A stretch of 64,000 nt of DNA from Fomitopsis serialis. Its lineage: Eukaryota; Basidiomycota; Agaricomycetes; Polyporales; Fomitopsidaceae. Position numbers and translations under genes: made by a program. The notes below the pieces were generated by a model that was not told where the DNA came from, made no database searches, and saw only the letters and a program-made list of their open reading frames with translations. Location: contig NW_025955135.1 in the NCBI RefSeq assembly GCF_022376445.1, positions 1 through 64,000 on the forward strand, in the 5' to 3' direction. Below, one piece after another: positions 22,259 through 34,403 of the stretch (positions are counted from its first letter, which is position 1; every line of letters begins with the position of its first letter).

Positions 22259-24876
22259 ATGTTCAACGCCCCCCGCCCGTCGCAGCCGTACGGCGCGTCG
22301 CCCTCCAACGGCTTCGGTGTCACCAGCTTCATGAGCGAGAACCCCCTCGCGAGCTCAATCTACGACGACGGACTCGACCCGTGGAGCAATTCGCCCAGTC
22401 CAGCGCCCCAGCCCGTCCCATCTTTCCCGGCTGCCTCATCGGGTCTCAGCTCGGTCATTGGTGAGCCGTCTATGTCTGCGTATTGCATGTAACAACACTC
22501 AGACGCGCTCCGCAGGCAATGCTTCCGTTCCGCCAATATACATCCAGGCATTCGCTGCGGTGGACGATACGAATACCGGCGAGACATCCGTCAGTGCGCT
22601 CTCGCGAGTGCTGCGCACATCTGCTCTCCCAGCATCCACCATCGACAAGGTGCGTTTCCTTTGTGCCGTGTCCGACACCTCACCGACAGGCATAGATCGT
22701 GAGCTTGGTCAGTTCGCGGCCCCGCGTGTCGAGACTCGAGTTCTTTGTCGCACTCGCGCTCGCTGCCCTGGTACAAAGCGGCAAAGGTATGTCGCCCTCC
22801 GTGGCCCGAGCACCGCCAGCTGACAGCAATACCATAGATGTGAGCATCGAACGTGTCGCCCAGCTAGCGCAGGAGGACGCACTACCTGTCCCCACCCTCG
22901 ACTTGGCTTCATTACCGCCGTCGACCTCCGCATTCAGCCCTTACTCTATGCCCGATCCCGCGCGCAACGTGGCACCGCGGAACTACACGGCCGATGACCC
23001 ATGGAGCGTCCCCAAGTTCCCTTCATCAACAATAGCCTCGCCGCCTGTACTACCTATCACAAACGGGGCTGGCAGTGTAACGAATGGTGGGTCTTCGAGC
23101 ATTGCCGGCACGGGTCTCCCGAAGGAATGGTGGCGGAAGCAAGAGACGATCCACGTCAACATACTCGGCCAACAAGGCTTCCTTCTCAACCGATACCTCG
23201 CGTACGAGGTGACGAGCGATGTGAGACTGATCAGTGTGAGTAATGCACAAGTGCTCATGAATGTGTTCGATAGCGAGGCGCACCTGTGCCGAGGCGCTAC
23301 TCCGAGTTTGTATTTCTCTGGGACTGTCTCGTCAAGCGCTATCCGTTCCGATTGCTTCCAGCGTTACCTCCGAAACGTGTGGGACGTGAGTACAGACGTT
23401 TTGTTTGATGCAGTACCCTGATGACGTTGGTGTTGACTAGCGGATGAGAATTTCCTGGAACAACGAAGGTGAGTGTGCATGTTGCGCTGCCGTGTTATTC
23501 TGACCACACAACAGAAAGGGCCTGGCTCGATTCCTCAACTTCGTAGTGTAAGTAATCCACCATCGCTCGTTCGCCTATTATTCATACATTGACACGACAG
23601 GAACCATCCTATCATCAAGGACGATGGCATTCTCGCAGTTTTCCTTACCGAGCCCTCCTTCGAAGCATGGCGGAAGCACACCTCTATCTATTACGAGGAA
23701 GAGTCCGCCAGCAAGCGCGTCGACCGCGTCGAGGAAATGAGCATCCCGAGCGACCTCGACGACAAGCTCGCGTGCGTCCGCCACGCCCTTCCCGCCTTCC
23801 ATGTGAGCTCACGCACCCACAGTTCCGTCCGCGGCAAGGTCGGCTACCTCATCGAGCACTGGCAGCGGATCAGCATGCTCGCCGAGCGCATTATCCGGAG
23901 ACGCGAGGCAGAAGCGGTACGGGTCCCTCCTCTCGTCCGGCGCGCGTACCTCCCGGCTCACTTCGCGTTGCCCCCGTTCGCTTCCCCGTCCGCGTCCACT
24001 ACCTCCTTTACACCCGCGCCTGCACCCGCGCCCGCCCCGTCGTCCCCGTCGGACACGGATTCGCTCGCGTCTTCGATCTTTGGCGGCTTCGCGCGCGCGC
24101 GAATCATTGACGCGCAGGCGGACCTATCGAGACTGACGAACACGGCAAAGAGTCTGGTGGAGGTGAATGAGCGGTGCTGGCGGGGCGACGAGTGCGAGCT
24201 GTGTGCAGGCGTCCGGCAGGGGCTTGTCGATAGTGCGACGCACATGCAGAGGCATTCAGATATGCTTGAACATCGGGTACGTGGGCGTGATATACGAATG
24301 GGAACTGGCGGGCTTACTGGATCGCAGTCACGGACGATGTTGTATTCCACACTGGAGGCGCTTAAGGTAAGGCTTGCAATAGCTTGACAGAGTACGGTCG
24401 TGTGTTGACTCTTCCCGAAGGGACAACGAGACTTGTACATCGCCCTCCGAGATCTGTTCATACGACACGACAGGCTTTCGGGGGACCAGGTCGACCGCCT
24501 CAAGAAGCGCGTCGACACGAACTCCATGAAACTGGAAGGCATCAAGCAGGCGCACAAAGAGGGGTGGGAGCAAGAGGCAGACAAGTACACTGTCCTCATC
24601 GAGAAGGACCAGGCAGCGATCGCAGCTGCACTTAACAGGAGAGTATTCATCCGCGCCTGGTGAGTATCCGGCTCGTTCCCAGCGGTTTGTCGTACCCGTC
24701 CTCAACGTCGCCCACAGCATGTGGCACGAGCTGCGCGTCGTGCTGCACAACCGCGAGAACACGTTGGTCTCGCAGGCCGTTCAGGCTTTCACGCGGGAAG
24801 AGCTGGACTTCTCCGATCCGCCGTGGCGAATTGGGCTGCGATGGCGGAGGCTGTGGAGAGCATGCCTTACGAGTGA
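22259..24876 (+). CDS. MVP1: Sorting nexin MVP1 (PX-BAR)
   Basis: Twelve exons (22259-22460, 22516-22649, 22696-22786, 22838-23220, 23274-23385, 23441-23468, 23515-23547, 23601-23771, 23823-24276, 24328-24366, 24421-24659, 24718-24876) give about 681 aa. An N-terminal EH-like region (IYIQAFAAVDDTNTGETS) is followed by a PX domain at about 235-370: LPKEWWRKQETIHVNILG, then RRYSEFVFLWDCLVKRYPFRLLP and LARFLNFVVNHPII. A BAR-type helical region follows (YLIEHWQRISMLAERI, YIALRDLFIRHDRLSG, IRAWCMWHELRVVLHN). The protein binds PI3P on endosomes and retrieves vacuolar sorting cargo. Near 24821-24828 (GATCCGCCGTGG) the frame reads PPWRIG and runs on to 24943, while the next frame gives VANWAAMAEAVESMPYE and a stop at 24876, a typical end for the family, so one base is probably missing there. 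Confidence 0.88.
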
Positions 24877-27131
24877 TCAGATATTTGAGGAGCACATCGT
24901 GCTTACTCTCGGGTCGGGGAAACGGACGGTGCTTTTAATTTGATGACTGCGTGCTCCATTCACAATGCATTTGATACCGATACCATACAGTCTGACTACA
25001 TGTCTTTGGATGACCTCGTTTAACATAACTCATGCTATGATGCTATCACATATGGAGGTAGCATGACGTCGCCATGCTTCACTTTCAAGCTCAAGCTTCA
25101 AGTCTCGAGCGCGAGCAAGAATATGCCTGTCGGACGGCGTAGAAGATGTCATGAGAGCGGGTTGGTTATGGTGGGATATGCGCAGCAGGCCGGTGGCTGT
25201 CCAGCTGAGTACCCTCGTCGCAAAGGTCACGATGCTTCATTCTATTGCTTGGAGTGCTGCTGACGACGTCTGGGACAGCGAAGTGCATGACACTTAGACT
25301 CCCCGTGCCAAGTCAAACCTTGGAGACGCGAATAGGACGGGGCCTGCGACTTGGAGGCGGCGATACGTGATGAACCACCGCCGCCCGCCGGAGCTGCTTT
25401 CTGGGAGAGAAACATCACAGGTGAGCCCTTCCGCAGCACCTGCAGCGTGTCCAGTTCTGACCTATGGTATATCCTACCACCGGGTGCGAGATATGTCTGT
25501 ACGGTTAATGACGTACGCGATGCATAGCTCCGTGGCATGCATCTCACTCTTCATCTTGTTGTCTCGACCAGAACCCCTCTCATACGGATCGTTGATCTCC
25601 GCAGGATCCAAGATTGAGAGGGTTACTTCAAGATGTCAACCGTCCAACTGATCATTCGTATTCTATGGGGCACTTATGCGTCACGGCTATGGACTTCCGT
25701 TCTAGAGGTTGGTCCGGCTTTGAACAGACTCGCATCTCATCCTTCCGCCGGCGGGATATATGGGTTAGTGCTCGCCATCCTGGAATCGATCGCTTGTACA
25801 CAGGAGTCCGAGCATTCCGGCGAGGAACCTACATGGAAAATGTGAATCGCAGCGAACATCTATCCTGTTCAAGTCCGAGTCCACGTGATTTCACGCCATA
25901 TGGTACATACAGTCTTTCCATCATCACCGACTAAGATCGAGACTTACGCAGCCACTATGTACTAGAGCCCTTTTGCATCACATCTGAGTATTCCCTCGAG
26001 CTCTGGGGCTGACAGACACAGCACTTCATATCGCATCACAGTCACAGACGATGATATCTGCCGCCTTGCCCCCCGGGGCGCCGCAATGGAAGCGCAACTC
26101 TGTTATCTGCCACACGGAGCCAGGATGTCCTGGAGGTATGCCATAAGGCCTAATCGAGCGTACCGGGACGACGTGCCAATGATATGGAGAACTCACCTCG
26201 CAGACCGAGGCATCCATATGGTTACCGATCGGAGGCTAAGATAGGCGTAGATTTCACAAGGTGAGTTCGACCCGCGTCTTCGAAACTCACGGTGCGTAGG
26301 AAGGAGACTTGTTTAGTTCAAGTACTGTGCCGCGCTGGTAGGTCCGCGCTTCTATCGCAGAGGGCCTGCCGCAATGAGGTGAGTTTAGTGTTCCAGCAAC
26401 ACGATATAACGCCGATTCGGCTGAGCAAGAAGGATATTCCTGTATGGGCAGCCTACTGCTCGGTACGTCGGCTCGCTATCCTCAGAAATGCTGCCAGCGA
26501 TTCCATATCTTGCAAGGCGCGTTTATTTTGAGGGTGTTCGCCAGACATTTCTGTATGTCATTCGTGGGTGCATATCAAGTGCAGCATGAGGTTTGGCTGG
26601 GAAGAAGGTAAGGCCAGAGGTCCAGTGAGCTTTGCTTTGATTGAACTGACAGTGGGCCGCATGTCACGAAAAGACACTACTTGTGGTTGCGCTCGGCGCT
26701 CGTCACTTGCATGAGGCCGCCGATTGGTAGTAGTCCCGGCTCGGGTGGTTCCACGCGCGGCGGACTGCGTGCCTCACGGAGGTCTTCGAGGCTGCCTTGT
26801 GCTAAATCACTCGCCGTAGCCCGCCAGTGTATGCTTTCCGCAGGAGAACTGTGACGTTGAATGGTGAGTACCCTATTTACCGTGCACGAGGATCATGAGT
26901 ATCTCACTACAGCTGATAGCATCGAAGGCCTCCGTGTCGCGTACGGTTGTGAGAAGACCACATGCCGAAGTGTCTTCTGAATTGTCGCAGCGGGTTCCCT
27001 GGCGGTCTCAATCATCGAGACAGCGGGGGAGAGCTATATAATGACCTCGTCGACTGGCGCCTGGTCTTTAGGCGATCCTCCGCTTCCCCTTCGCATCCCG
27101 CGGTCGACAGGCAAGAGTCTCCACCGTCAGA
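24877..27131. other. 2.2-kb gene-poor interval with possible gene relics
   Basis: No complete gene found. A minus-strand stretch at about 26676-26800 reads EDLREARSPPRVEPPEP and looks like the acidic tail of a basidiomycete membrane protein, but nothing upstream completes it. A TATATAAT box at about 27034-27041 lies some 95 bp before the chitinase start and probably serves it. Confidence 0.4.
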
Positions 27132-28695
27132 ATGGCAGCACGCTCTTTCTCTCGTTTGGTCACCCTTGTCTCTCTCCTCTGTAGCACCGCGTTCGGCGCC
27201 TTTGGAGCACCCTCCGCTACGGAAGAGCATAGCGTTGCGCCTCTCAGGAAGCGCTTCACCCCTTCTGCGCCGTACTTTGTCGAGTATTTCGACAAGGGCA
27301 CGTCAGGTATAACAGGCGCGCCCAATGTATCGGACGTGACGGTACGTGCTAGATCGTCCAAGGCGGAAAGATTGGCTCTGACGCAACATCTCAGGGATAC
27401 AATGTCTTGTGTGTGCACTCCTTTGATCGCCGAGAGACTCTTTATCGATGTTTTCAAAAATCTCAGCATTATCGCGTTCTTGCTCACTGAGGGAGCTTGG
27501 GACAACGCTCAAGGCTGGTCTTCGCTGACAGCGGACGAACGCAGCTCGACGAAGACAGCCTATAACAATGCTGGAATCGCGCTTATGGTGTCCTGCTTTG
27601 GTTCCTCTGACACCCCGACGTCCAGTAATGCCGATCCGACTGATACGGCCAACACGATGGCGGCATGGGTGAAACAATATGACCTTGACGGCATTGACGT
27701 TGATTACGAGGTGAGACAGGCGTATCGCTTTTCACTTACATTCCTCTGATAAGACTTGCCCTAGGACTTCGACGCGTTCGACGCCGGGACTGCGGAAGCA
27801 TGGCTCGTTACGTTCACTACTCAGCTGCGCAACCAGCTCCCTGCGGGCGACTACATCATCACGCACGCACGTAAGTAACGTTCTTCGATCAGACGAAATT
27901 GGCTATAGAACTTCAATCTACGATATGCAGCTGTTGCGCCTTGGTAGGTTGACAGGCGTTGCGTTCCTTGCGCACGAAGCTTATTCAAGCGCTTTAGGTT
28001 CTCGTCAAGCCTATGGAGCAACGGCGGCGGCTACCTCCAAGTGAACAAAGTAGTTGGTAACTTAATTGACTGGGTGAGACAATATCTTTCGAACATAAGT
28101 CCTCGATGTTGACGTGGTCTACCAGTATAATGTCCAGGTGAGCATCTCTGTCGTTTTGCAGCACGCTCAAAAGAGAATTGAGCGTCTCTGTCTCTTCCTA
28201 CACGTGATGCAGTTCTACAATCGTCAGTCGCTCATTCTCGATCCTATGTAGTATGAAGCTCATGTTCATTGTGCGATTCAGAGGGCACCTCAGAGTATAC
28301 CACATGTGATGGTTTACTCACGAACTCTAGCTCTACCTGGCCGGAGTCAGCTCTCTTCCAGATCATAAGCAGCGGCGTCGACCAGGCCATGCTAGTCATT
28401 GGTAAGCCTGCAACGTCAGGCGATGCTAATTCAGGCTACATGAGTTCCTCTACTCTGGCCACATGCGTTGAGCAGGCCAAAAATCAGGGTTGGGGTGAGA
28501 CTCGCGTGACTTCACTTGCGCACTACAAGCGGTACTGATGTGTTTGCGTTGTACAGACGCCGGTGTCATGGTCTGGGAGGTATGTTGCGACATACACGAT
28601 ATCAACGAATGAGTGAACTTACATACTTGCAGTATCCCGATGCTGGGACGCCGTGGATCACGGCGGTGCGCGCAGATTCTTGGCCGGTCTCGTAA
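27132..28695 (+). CDS. Secreted GH18 chitinase-like glycoside hydrolase (copy 1)
   Basis: Eleven exons (27132-27341, 27395-27408, 27467-27710, 27765-27870, 27931-27943, 27998-28073, 28126-28137, 28213-28222, 28282-28494, 28557-28579, 28633-28695) join in frame to 327 aa. Residues 1-25 are a signal peptide, followed by a basic site (PLRKR) that suggests Kex2 processing of a propeptide. The fold starts PYFVEYFDKG. The GH18 catalytic motif DGIDVDYE closes exon 3, with the acid Glu at the exon end; DFDAFDAGTAEAWL follows. APWFSSSLW and a final MVWEYPDAG are further GH18 landmarks. Expected activity is cleavage of beta-1,4 GlcNAc links. Four exons are only 10-14 nt. Its paralogue lies at 30438. 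Confidence 0.9.
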
Positions 28696-30437
28696 GTTGG
28701 CCGCCCACAGTAACTGCTTGAAGGTGAGTTATTGCGATGGTTTCGCACTCACCTCGGATGCTTATCGGAGTATCCTCAGATACCCAGTCAGCCACGGAGC
28801 CGTCTGGAAACGGTCTCTTTGTACATGTCTCTCCTTAACACCGAACTACCAGTAGAGGTTTGTCGCACGACGCACAGGGCGTTTCTGGTCGATGTTTCAC
28901 TGTATAACAGGTGTATTTGCATCATGTATGTGGTTTTAAACAGAGAATTGCCGTAGTAATTCTCGTTTTACGCGTTGGCTCTGAAATAGTCAATCTGCCA
29001 GTACCAAGTTACTACCTGCGATGAACCTGCGACGGAGAACACGATATGTACCCGGCAAAGGCCGGCCGAGGCAAGGCCGGAGGAGGACGGTCTCCAGCCG
29101 CAAGTCAAGCGCGTGAGCTTGTTCTCAGCCACCACTATCGACCTCGCCAGAACCTGCAAAATGCGCACAGAATGCAGCAGGTATCGTCTCAATCGTTCAG
29201 GTTGACCGCTGCAGCCTAGAATGCACTCTTGCATGCCCCAGCATCGCCCTGAGTCCAGACCTTCCACGCGTTGACACGTACGAAGAATCAATCCTCCGTT
29301 CCTCATGCTCAAGCACGATATTCAATCGTTATGGTCCAAGCTGCGCAATAGGGTTGGTCTGCACCTGCTTCGGAAGATAAAATTCTATTGACCTCGCTTC
29401 TATCGCACCCGTACCTGCCTCGACGGCCTCTGTACCATCCGTTCTGTCCATCATTGGAAGTGCTTATCTGACCTGTAATAGAGGGCCGCCATGTTCTTCG
29501 GTGCCGGCGCAGCAAAGAACACTCGGAGAAGATCTGCGTGTCTAGGTCTCGGAATGCTCGACCTACTATGCCGATAATGCTCTCGTTGGACGAGCTAACG
29601 ACTCCACGCGTACGCTTGATCACTTTCCGACATCTGCGACCCCCTTATCGCCACTGCCGACGCTCAGGTCTTGCAAAAATAACCACGTCGCAGTGCTACA
29701 GGGAGAATTCACTCTGGTGCTCTGAATCTTGATATGTGCCTTCCTTCTACTCCCGACAGAGTAGTCCACGGGCTTCGAGAAAGGGGCTGATTCTGGCCAT
29801 GCATACACTTGGCAAGCTTCGCATTCTGCAGTATGCTCGTCCTGCATGGGGCCCACTTTGTCTCGGCTCCATACTTATTTACCTGCTCGAGTATGTGCCA
29901 TGCACGATGCAGGTACCGAAACTTTCCCTGGCGTAGTCTTTCAGATTTGATCCCCATTCCACATGCTTGAGTTACTGATAAACCCTCCTGGTTATTGTGC
30001 CACGCGTGTTGCGTAGAATGCGTGCCGTTCGGCCTCTGGACAGGTACGGAATGCTGGAATGCAGTGCCTGTGTAACACGCGCCGATGTATTGGTGATTGT
30101 TCAGTAGCCGTGTGGTGCGTTCTTTACTACAGCATGGGTTTGCCTATCATGACTGAATGGAACACGTTTTATGGTTTGCAGACTCGCAGTCCTCTGGAGG
30201 CACGTCATGGCAGACATACTGAACGCGACAGATATGGCGAGCCTCCATATTCATGCGTCGTTCTTAGAAGAAACAAGTACGCGTCTCTTCACAATACCGC
30301 CGATCATGCCAACATACTGGATCGCGCACTCAGCTACTTAAAGTCGCATTCTCGTACAGAGAATTTCAGCGGAGACATCCCTCAGCCTCTTCGCAAACCA
30401 CCATACGGGTTTGGTATTCATCTCGGGTCTTGCTGAC
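28696..30437. other. Spacer between the two GH18 genes
   Basis: 1.7 kb. Frames of up to 125 codons on both strands lack domains and conserved splice junctions. A TTAAAG-type box at about 30338 may belong to the second chitinase. I see nothing else. Confidence 0.45.
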
Positions 30438-31978
30438 ATGGTACTCATCACGCCCCTGATATCTACCGTCCTTTTGGGCCTCGTTGGCACGGCGGTGGTA
30501 GCTTTGCCCGTCAGTGTAGGCGAAAGTGAGGCCCGAGCAGTCGTATCCTCACCACCCCAGAAGCGTTACAGTCCTTCTGCCCCGTACTTTGTGGAATACT
30601 TCGACGCGTATGCGTCAGGGGTGACCGGTGCCCCGCCCGTCTCCGATGTGTCGGTGCGTTCCCAACCACCGCGTGTCGTTCTAAGCTGACTTGGATGTAG
30701 GGCTACAACGTCTTGTGAGTGTAAACGCCAATGCAACATGTTTCTCCTGGCTGAACGTGAACAATTGTTCAAGCATCCTCGCATTCTTGCTGATCGAGGG
30801 CGCTTGGGATAACGCCGAAGGCTGGACTGAGCTTACCGCGGATGAGCGCTCATCGACAAAGTCGGAGTACAACGACGCTGGCATCGCGCTCATGGTCTCT
30901 TGCTTCGGCTCAAGTGACACCCCGACAACGAGCGGCGCGGATCCAACTGGCACCGCTAATACCATGGCTGCTTGGGTTGTCGAATACGGCTTGGATGGGA
31001 TTGATGTCGATTACGAGGTATGCGCCCACGTGCCCCTCATTTGTGCGATACATACTTACGCTTATCGCGGCTATACGGTAGGACTTCGACGCGTTCGATG
31101 CTGGAACCGCCGAGGCCTGGTTGGTGACATTCACGACCCAGTTGCGGAACCAACTCCCAGCGGGCGACTATATTATCACGCATGCACGTGGGTATCTTCC
31201 TTTCCTCTTCCCAGAACATGAGCTCATGTATACTTCGCAGCGGTCGCCCCTTGGTAGGCGACCCGATAATCATTCGATGACGACACTCATTATCGATAGG
31301 TTCTCGCCGAATCTATGGACGAATGGAGGTTATCTACAGGTGGACTCGGAAGTCGGCAGCTTGATTGACTGGGTATGTCATGTCTTTCAACTAACCTCGG
31401 GCGAGCGACTGATTCCATACAGTACAATATTCAGGTCAGAAAACTTAATCAATCGACGCACCTGTTAGTTGAAGCGTCCTCGACACCTGTTCAGTTCTAC
31501 AACCGTAAGTTCTCTGACCTCGCTAGTAACTCAGCTGAGAACTGACGTCACATCGTTTGTGCGCAGAGGGTAGCACCGAGTACACGACGTGCTCCGGCCT
31601 GCTCGACGAGTCGAGTTCCACTTATCCCGAATCTGCGCTGTTCCAGATCTCGGCAAACGGTGTTACCCTCGACAAGCTTGTCATCGGCAAGCCCGCAACG
31701 ACCGGAGACGCAAGTACAGGCTACATGAGCCCCTCCACACTGGCGACGTGCGTCGAAGACGCTATGAACGAGGGCTGGGGTGAGTATCTGAGCTCACGCG
31801 ACGTAGCTGGATAACGTGTTGACCGGCATTCCCCCACAGATGCTGGTGTCATGGTTTGGCAGGTGGGTCCGTCACGGAATGCATAGGCCTGCATCGTCTG
31901 AACCGATGCTCGTCACAGTATCCTGATGCAGGCACTTCGTGGATCACCACCGTCCGCTCTGATTCTTGGCCCGTGTAA
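30438..31978 (+). CDS. Secreted GH18 chitinase-like glycoside hydrolase (copy 2)
   Basis: Eleven exons (30438-30653, 30701-30714, 30774-31017, 31082-31187, 31241-31253, 31300-31372, 31423-31434, 31495-31504, 31567-31779, 31840-31862, 31919-31978) join to 327 aa, with the same exon structure as copy 1. A signal peptide (VLLGLVGTAVVALP) is followed by a PPQKR Kex2-like site. The catalytic motif GLDGIDVDYE ends exon 3, and IITHAPVAPWFSPNLW, GKPATTGDASTGYM and MVWQYPDAG follow. The first ATG of the frame is at 30411; I chose 30438 because it gives a proper signal peptide. The two copies are tandem paralogues, probably working on fungal or prey cell walls; the exact substrate is not visible. Confidence 0.9.
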
Positions 31979-32922
31979 GTGTTGTGCATAGTGCGCTCAG
32001 CACGCACACCCGAAAGACGTGAGTACAAAATTTTGACCATGTCCCACCGACTCTGATTCTTCAGCTTTGATTCGCCAGCCCCTTTCCTTACGAAGCGCAA
32101 TGTATTGATGTATAGGTATGTTCCTTGGGTAGATTGTATCGATTCGTCAATTGTCTAGATTTCTATGGTTAACGCATCTGTTTGGATCTGTTACCCCCAG
32201 TGGCATACTGCTTGATTAGTGAGGTAGGGAACGAGACGCCTCATAGCCTTGCTAAAGCAACGTGACAGATGAACACCACGCTGAATGCATCGTGCCGTCA
32301 CATCGGATGCTTCGAACCAGTTAACAGTAGGCCTGCTGGTCTTGCTCTCCTGGACTCACTCGTGTCCTGGAACCGGATTACTCTGCTGGTAACCTTCGGA
32401 ATGCAGTAGTACTGAATGATTTGATCACAGCAGAAGGTTGCATGACGACTAGGCGACTCCTTGTCCAGCGCTAGTGTGGTTGCGCATTCGATGAGGAGGG
32501 GCCCATTTACTCAGTCACTGTCCGTGGACTTTCGGAGCGCGCACTGACCAGGCTTTCCAGACTGTCTGATCGCCGTGAACGACTCTGTGGCTGTGCGCTG
32601 GCTACTGTGTCCGACTGAATAGTGGCTAGAGGCGACATCTCGATGTCAGCCTGAGGGCGTGTAGATAGGTGTAGATGCTGCGACGCCGCCTGTCTCGCTT
32701 ACCGAAGTCCCTTACAAATGCGACGAACTCTTCCAGGTGAGTAAGCACAGTCCTAGCGACGATGCAGACTCAGTACTGAAGGGTAGTTCGATGCACTAGG
32801 ATCATAGCCCGGTCCGACTAGACCGGGATATAAGGGCTTTAAATGACCATGTCTCTCCGTCGACTCTTTAGATCCACAGCGCTGTTATTGCACACTCTAC
32901 ATAGCACCCCACAACATCCACC
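31979..32922. other. Spacer including outer part of old duplication copy B
   Basis: From about 32190 this matches the reverse complement of sequence upstream of the intact MAPEG gene. A GATATAAGG box at about 32827-32835 is the relic of its promoter. No gene is supported. Confidence 0.5.
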
Positions 32923-33860
32923 ATGTTTGTCACTGTCACTACATCTCACCAGTGAGTTCTATGCAGTGCCGCTCATGCTGGTCTGTAGTAAATACCGACG
33001 TCTCATTCACCCTATATACTCAGGGCGATCTACCCCGCTGCGGCGATCGTGTCGACATGCTGGCTGACATTCTATCAGACTTTCAAGACGGTCAAGGCGA
33101 GGAAACGGGCTGGAATAGAGTATCCCCAAAGTGTGTATCACGACTCCTTGTATCTGGTACAGGGCTCATGGGTACTACCGTAGTGTACGCCGACAAGGCG
33201 GAAGCGGCCGCGTCGAAGGACGCGATGATCTTCAACTGCACCCAACGTATCTGAAGTTCACAATGCTGAGCACTCTCTGAGAGCTGACATGATTCGGGGT
33301 GTAGGTGCTGCACAGAATACGCTTGAGTACTTACCGGCCGTGATCGCCTGGTATGCTAGACACTATTTGGAGTAGTCCTACCACACTGATTGGGTATTCC
33401 AAAGCACCACCATCACCAATGTGTGGTACCTGGTCCCTCTCCCGTGTCATCTACACTATTGGCTACAGCACCGGCGATCCTGCAAAGGTGTGTTCTCAGT
33501 TGCATCATACCACACATATTCCGACCTTCGTTTGTTCACCAGCGAAACGTGTACGGCGTCACCGCGATCCAAAATTCGTTGTGGCTGGGTATGTCAATCT
33601 GAATGCAGGTCGCGAAGTATGATAGCTGACTGCCACCCTAACATGGCCAGGTCTCATCTGTAATTCGAGCGTCGCCATCGCACACCTCGCGCTCGACAAT
33701 GTGTTTGCATGATCTAGTTGAGCTGTGTTGGACTGACTGCACCATCTTACAAGACAACGGGAACACCATACGTGTAAATCCACCAGACTCAATTCGTAGC
33801 TTCTAGAAGTGTCTCCAGATGTTTGTGGATTCAACAAGTTGAGTCAAGATTGCATAGTGC
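32190..33860. repeat. Older inverted duplication, copy B (dead MAPEG region)
   Basis: Counterpart of 13850-15560 in opposite orientation. It shares the whole MAPEG gene plus upstream and downstream flanks, with many small indels. The two copies flank MBP1, MVP1 and the chitinases at a distance of about 17 kb. Confidence 0.85.
32923..33712 (+). pseudogene. Decayed MAPEG / MGST3-like copy
   Basis: Homologous throughout to the intact gene at 13996-14819. The start, first intron, the IYPAAAIVSTCWLTFYQTFKT exon, the DAMIFNCTQR exon and the AAQNTLEYLPA exon are still readable. The acceptor of the next intron has changed from GATCAG to GATTGG at about 33390, and about 25-30 bases are missing in the following exon just before TGTGTGGTACC, so the TM3 region is broken. 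IYTIGYSTGDPAK is preserved downstream. The last exons carry further changes. It is not expected to make a functional protein. Confidence 0.8.
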
Positions 33861-34403
33861 TCTGGCCGAGCGTTTCAATGTGTACTGTGTTGCTCATAAG
33901 TACGTGTAATAAAAATGGCATGCAACGTGCAAGTGGGCCCCCGGCGGCGACGAACGATGGCTTGACCGATCGACGGCCGTGTTCAAGGAACTCGAATGCA
34001 TTGTGAGTACTTGGAGGAGGACGCGTAGAAGACGCCGGTCGAGCTTTTTGGTCTGCAGTGGAGACTATTGACATGACTCGCGGTGTTATGGTGGCTGAGT
34101 GAGCTCAAAGCATCTCCGACCTGGACATGCACCGCCTTTGCTACATACCAAAGCGCAATCGGGGAAAGCAGCGTGCGGATGGACGACTGGCACACCTACG
34201 CGATTTCTTTCAATCCCTGTACACGGTGCATCACAGGAATCCATAAGTTCGGCCTGATGAACATCTGGGTTGAGTGCAGAAGTGAAGGATGTAGCTCGTG
34301 AAAGCCTACAATCATTGAAACATTTAGCGCACGACTCCCGTATCTTCTGCTCTTCATCCGCAAATATACCTGCCAAAAGTCCTCAATCCCGTCCCCACCT
34401 AGA
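33713..34403. other. Spacer
   Basis: About 690 bp between the dead MAPEG copy and the 3' end of the F-box gene. No gene or RNA is supported. Confidence 0.5.
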
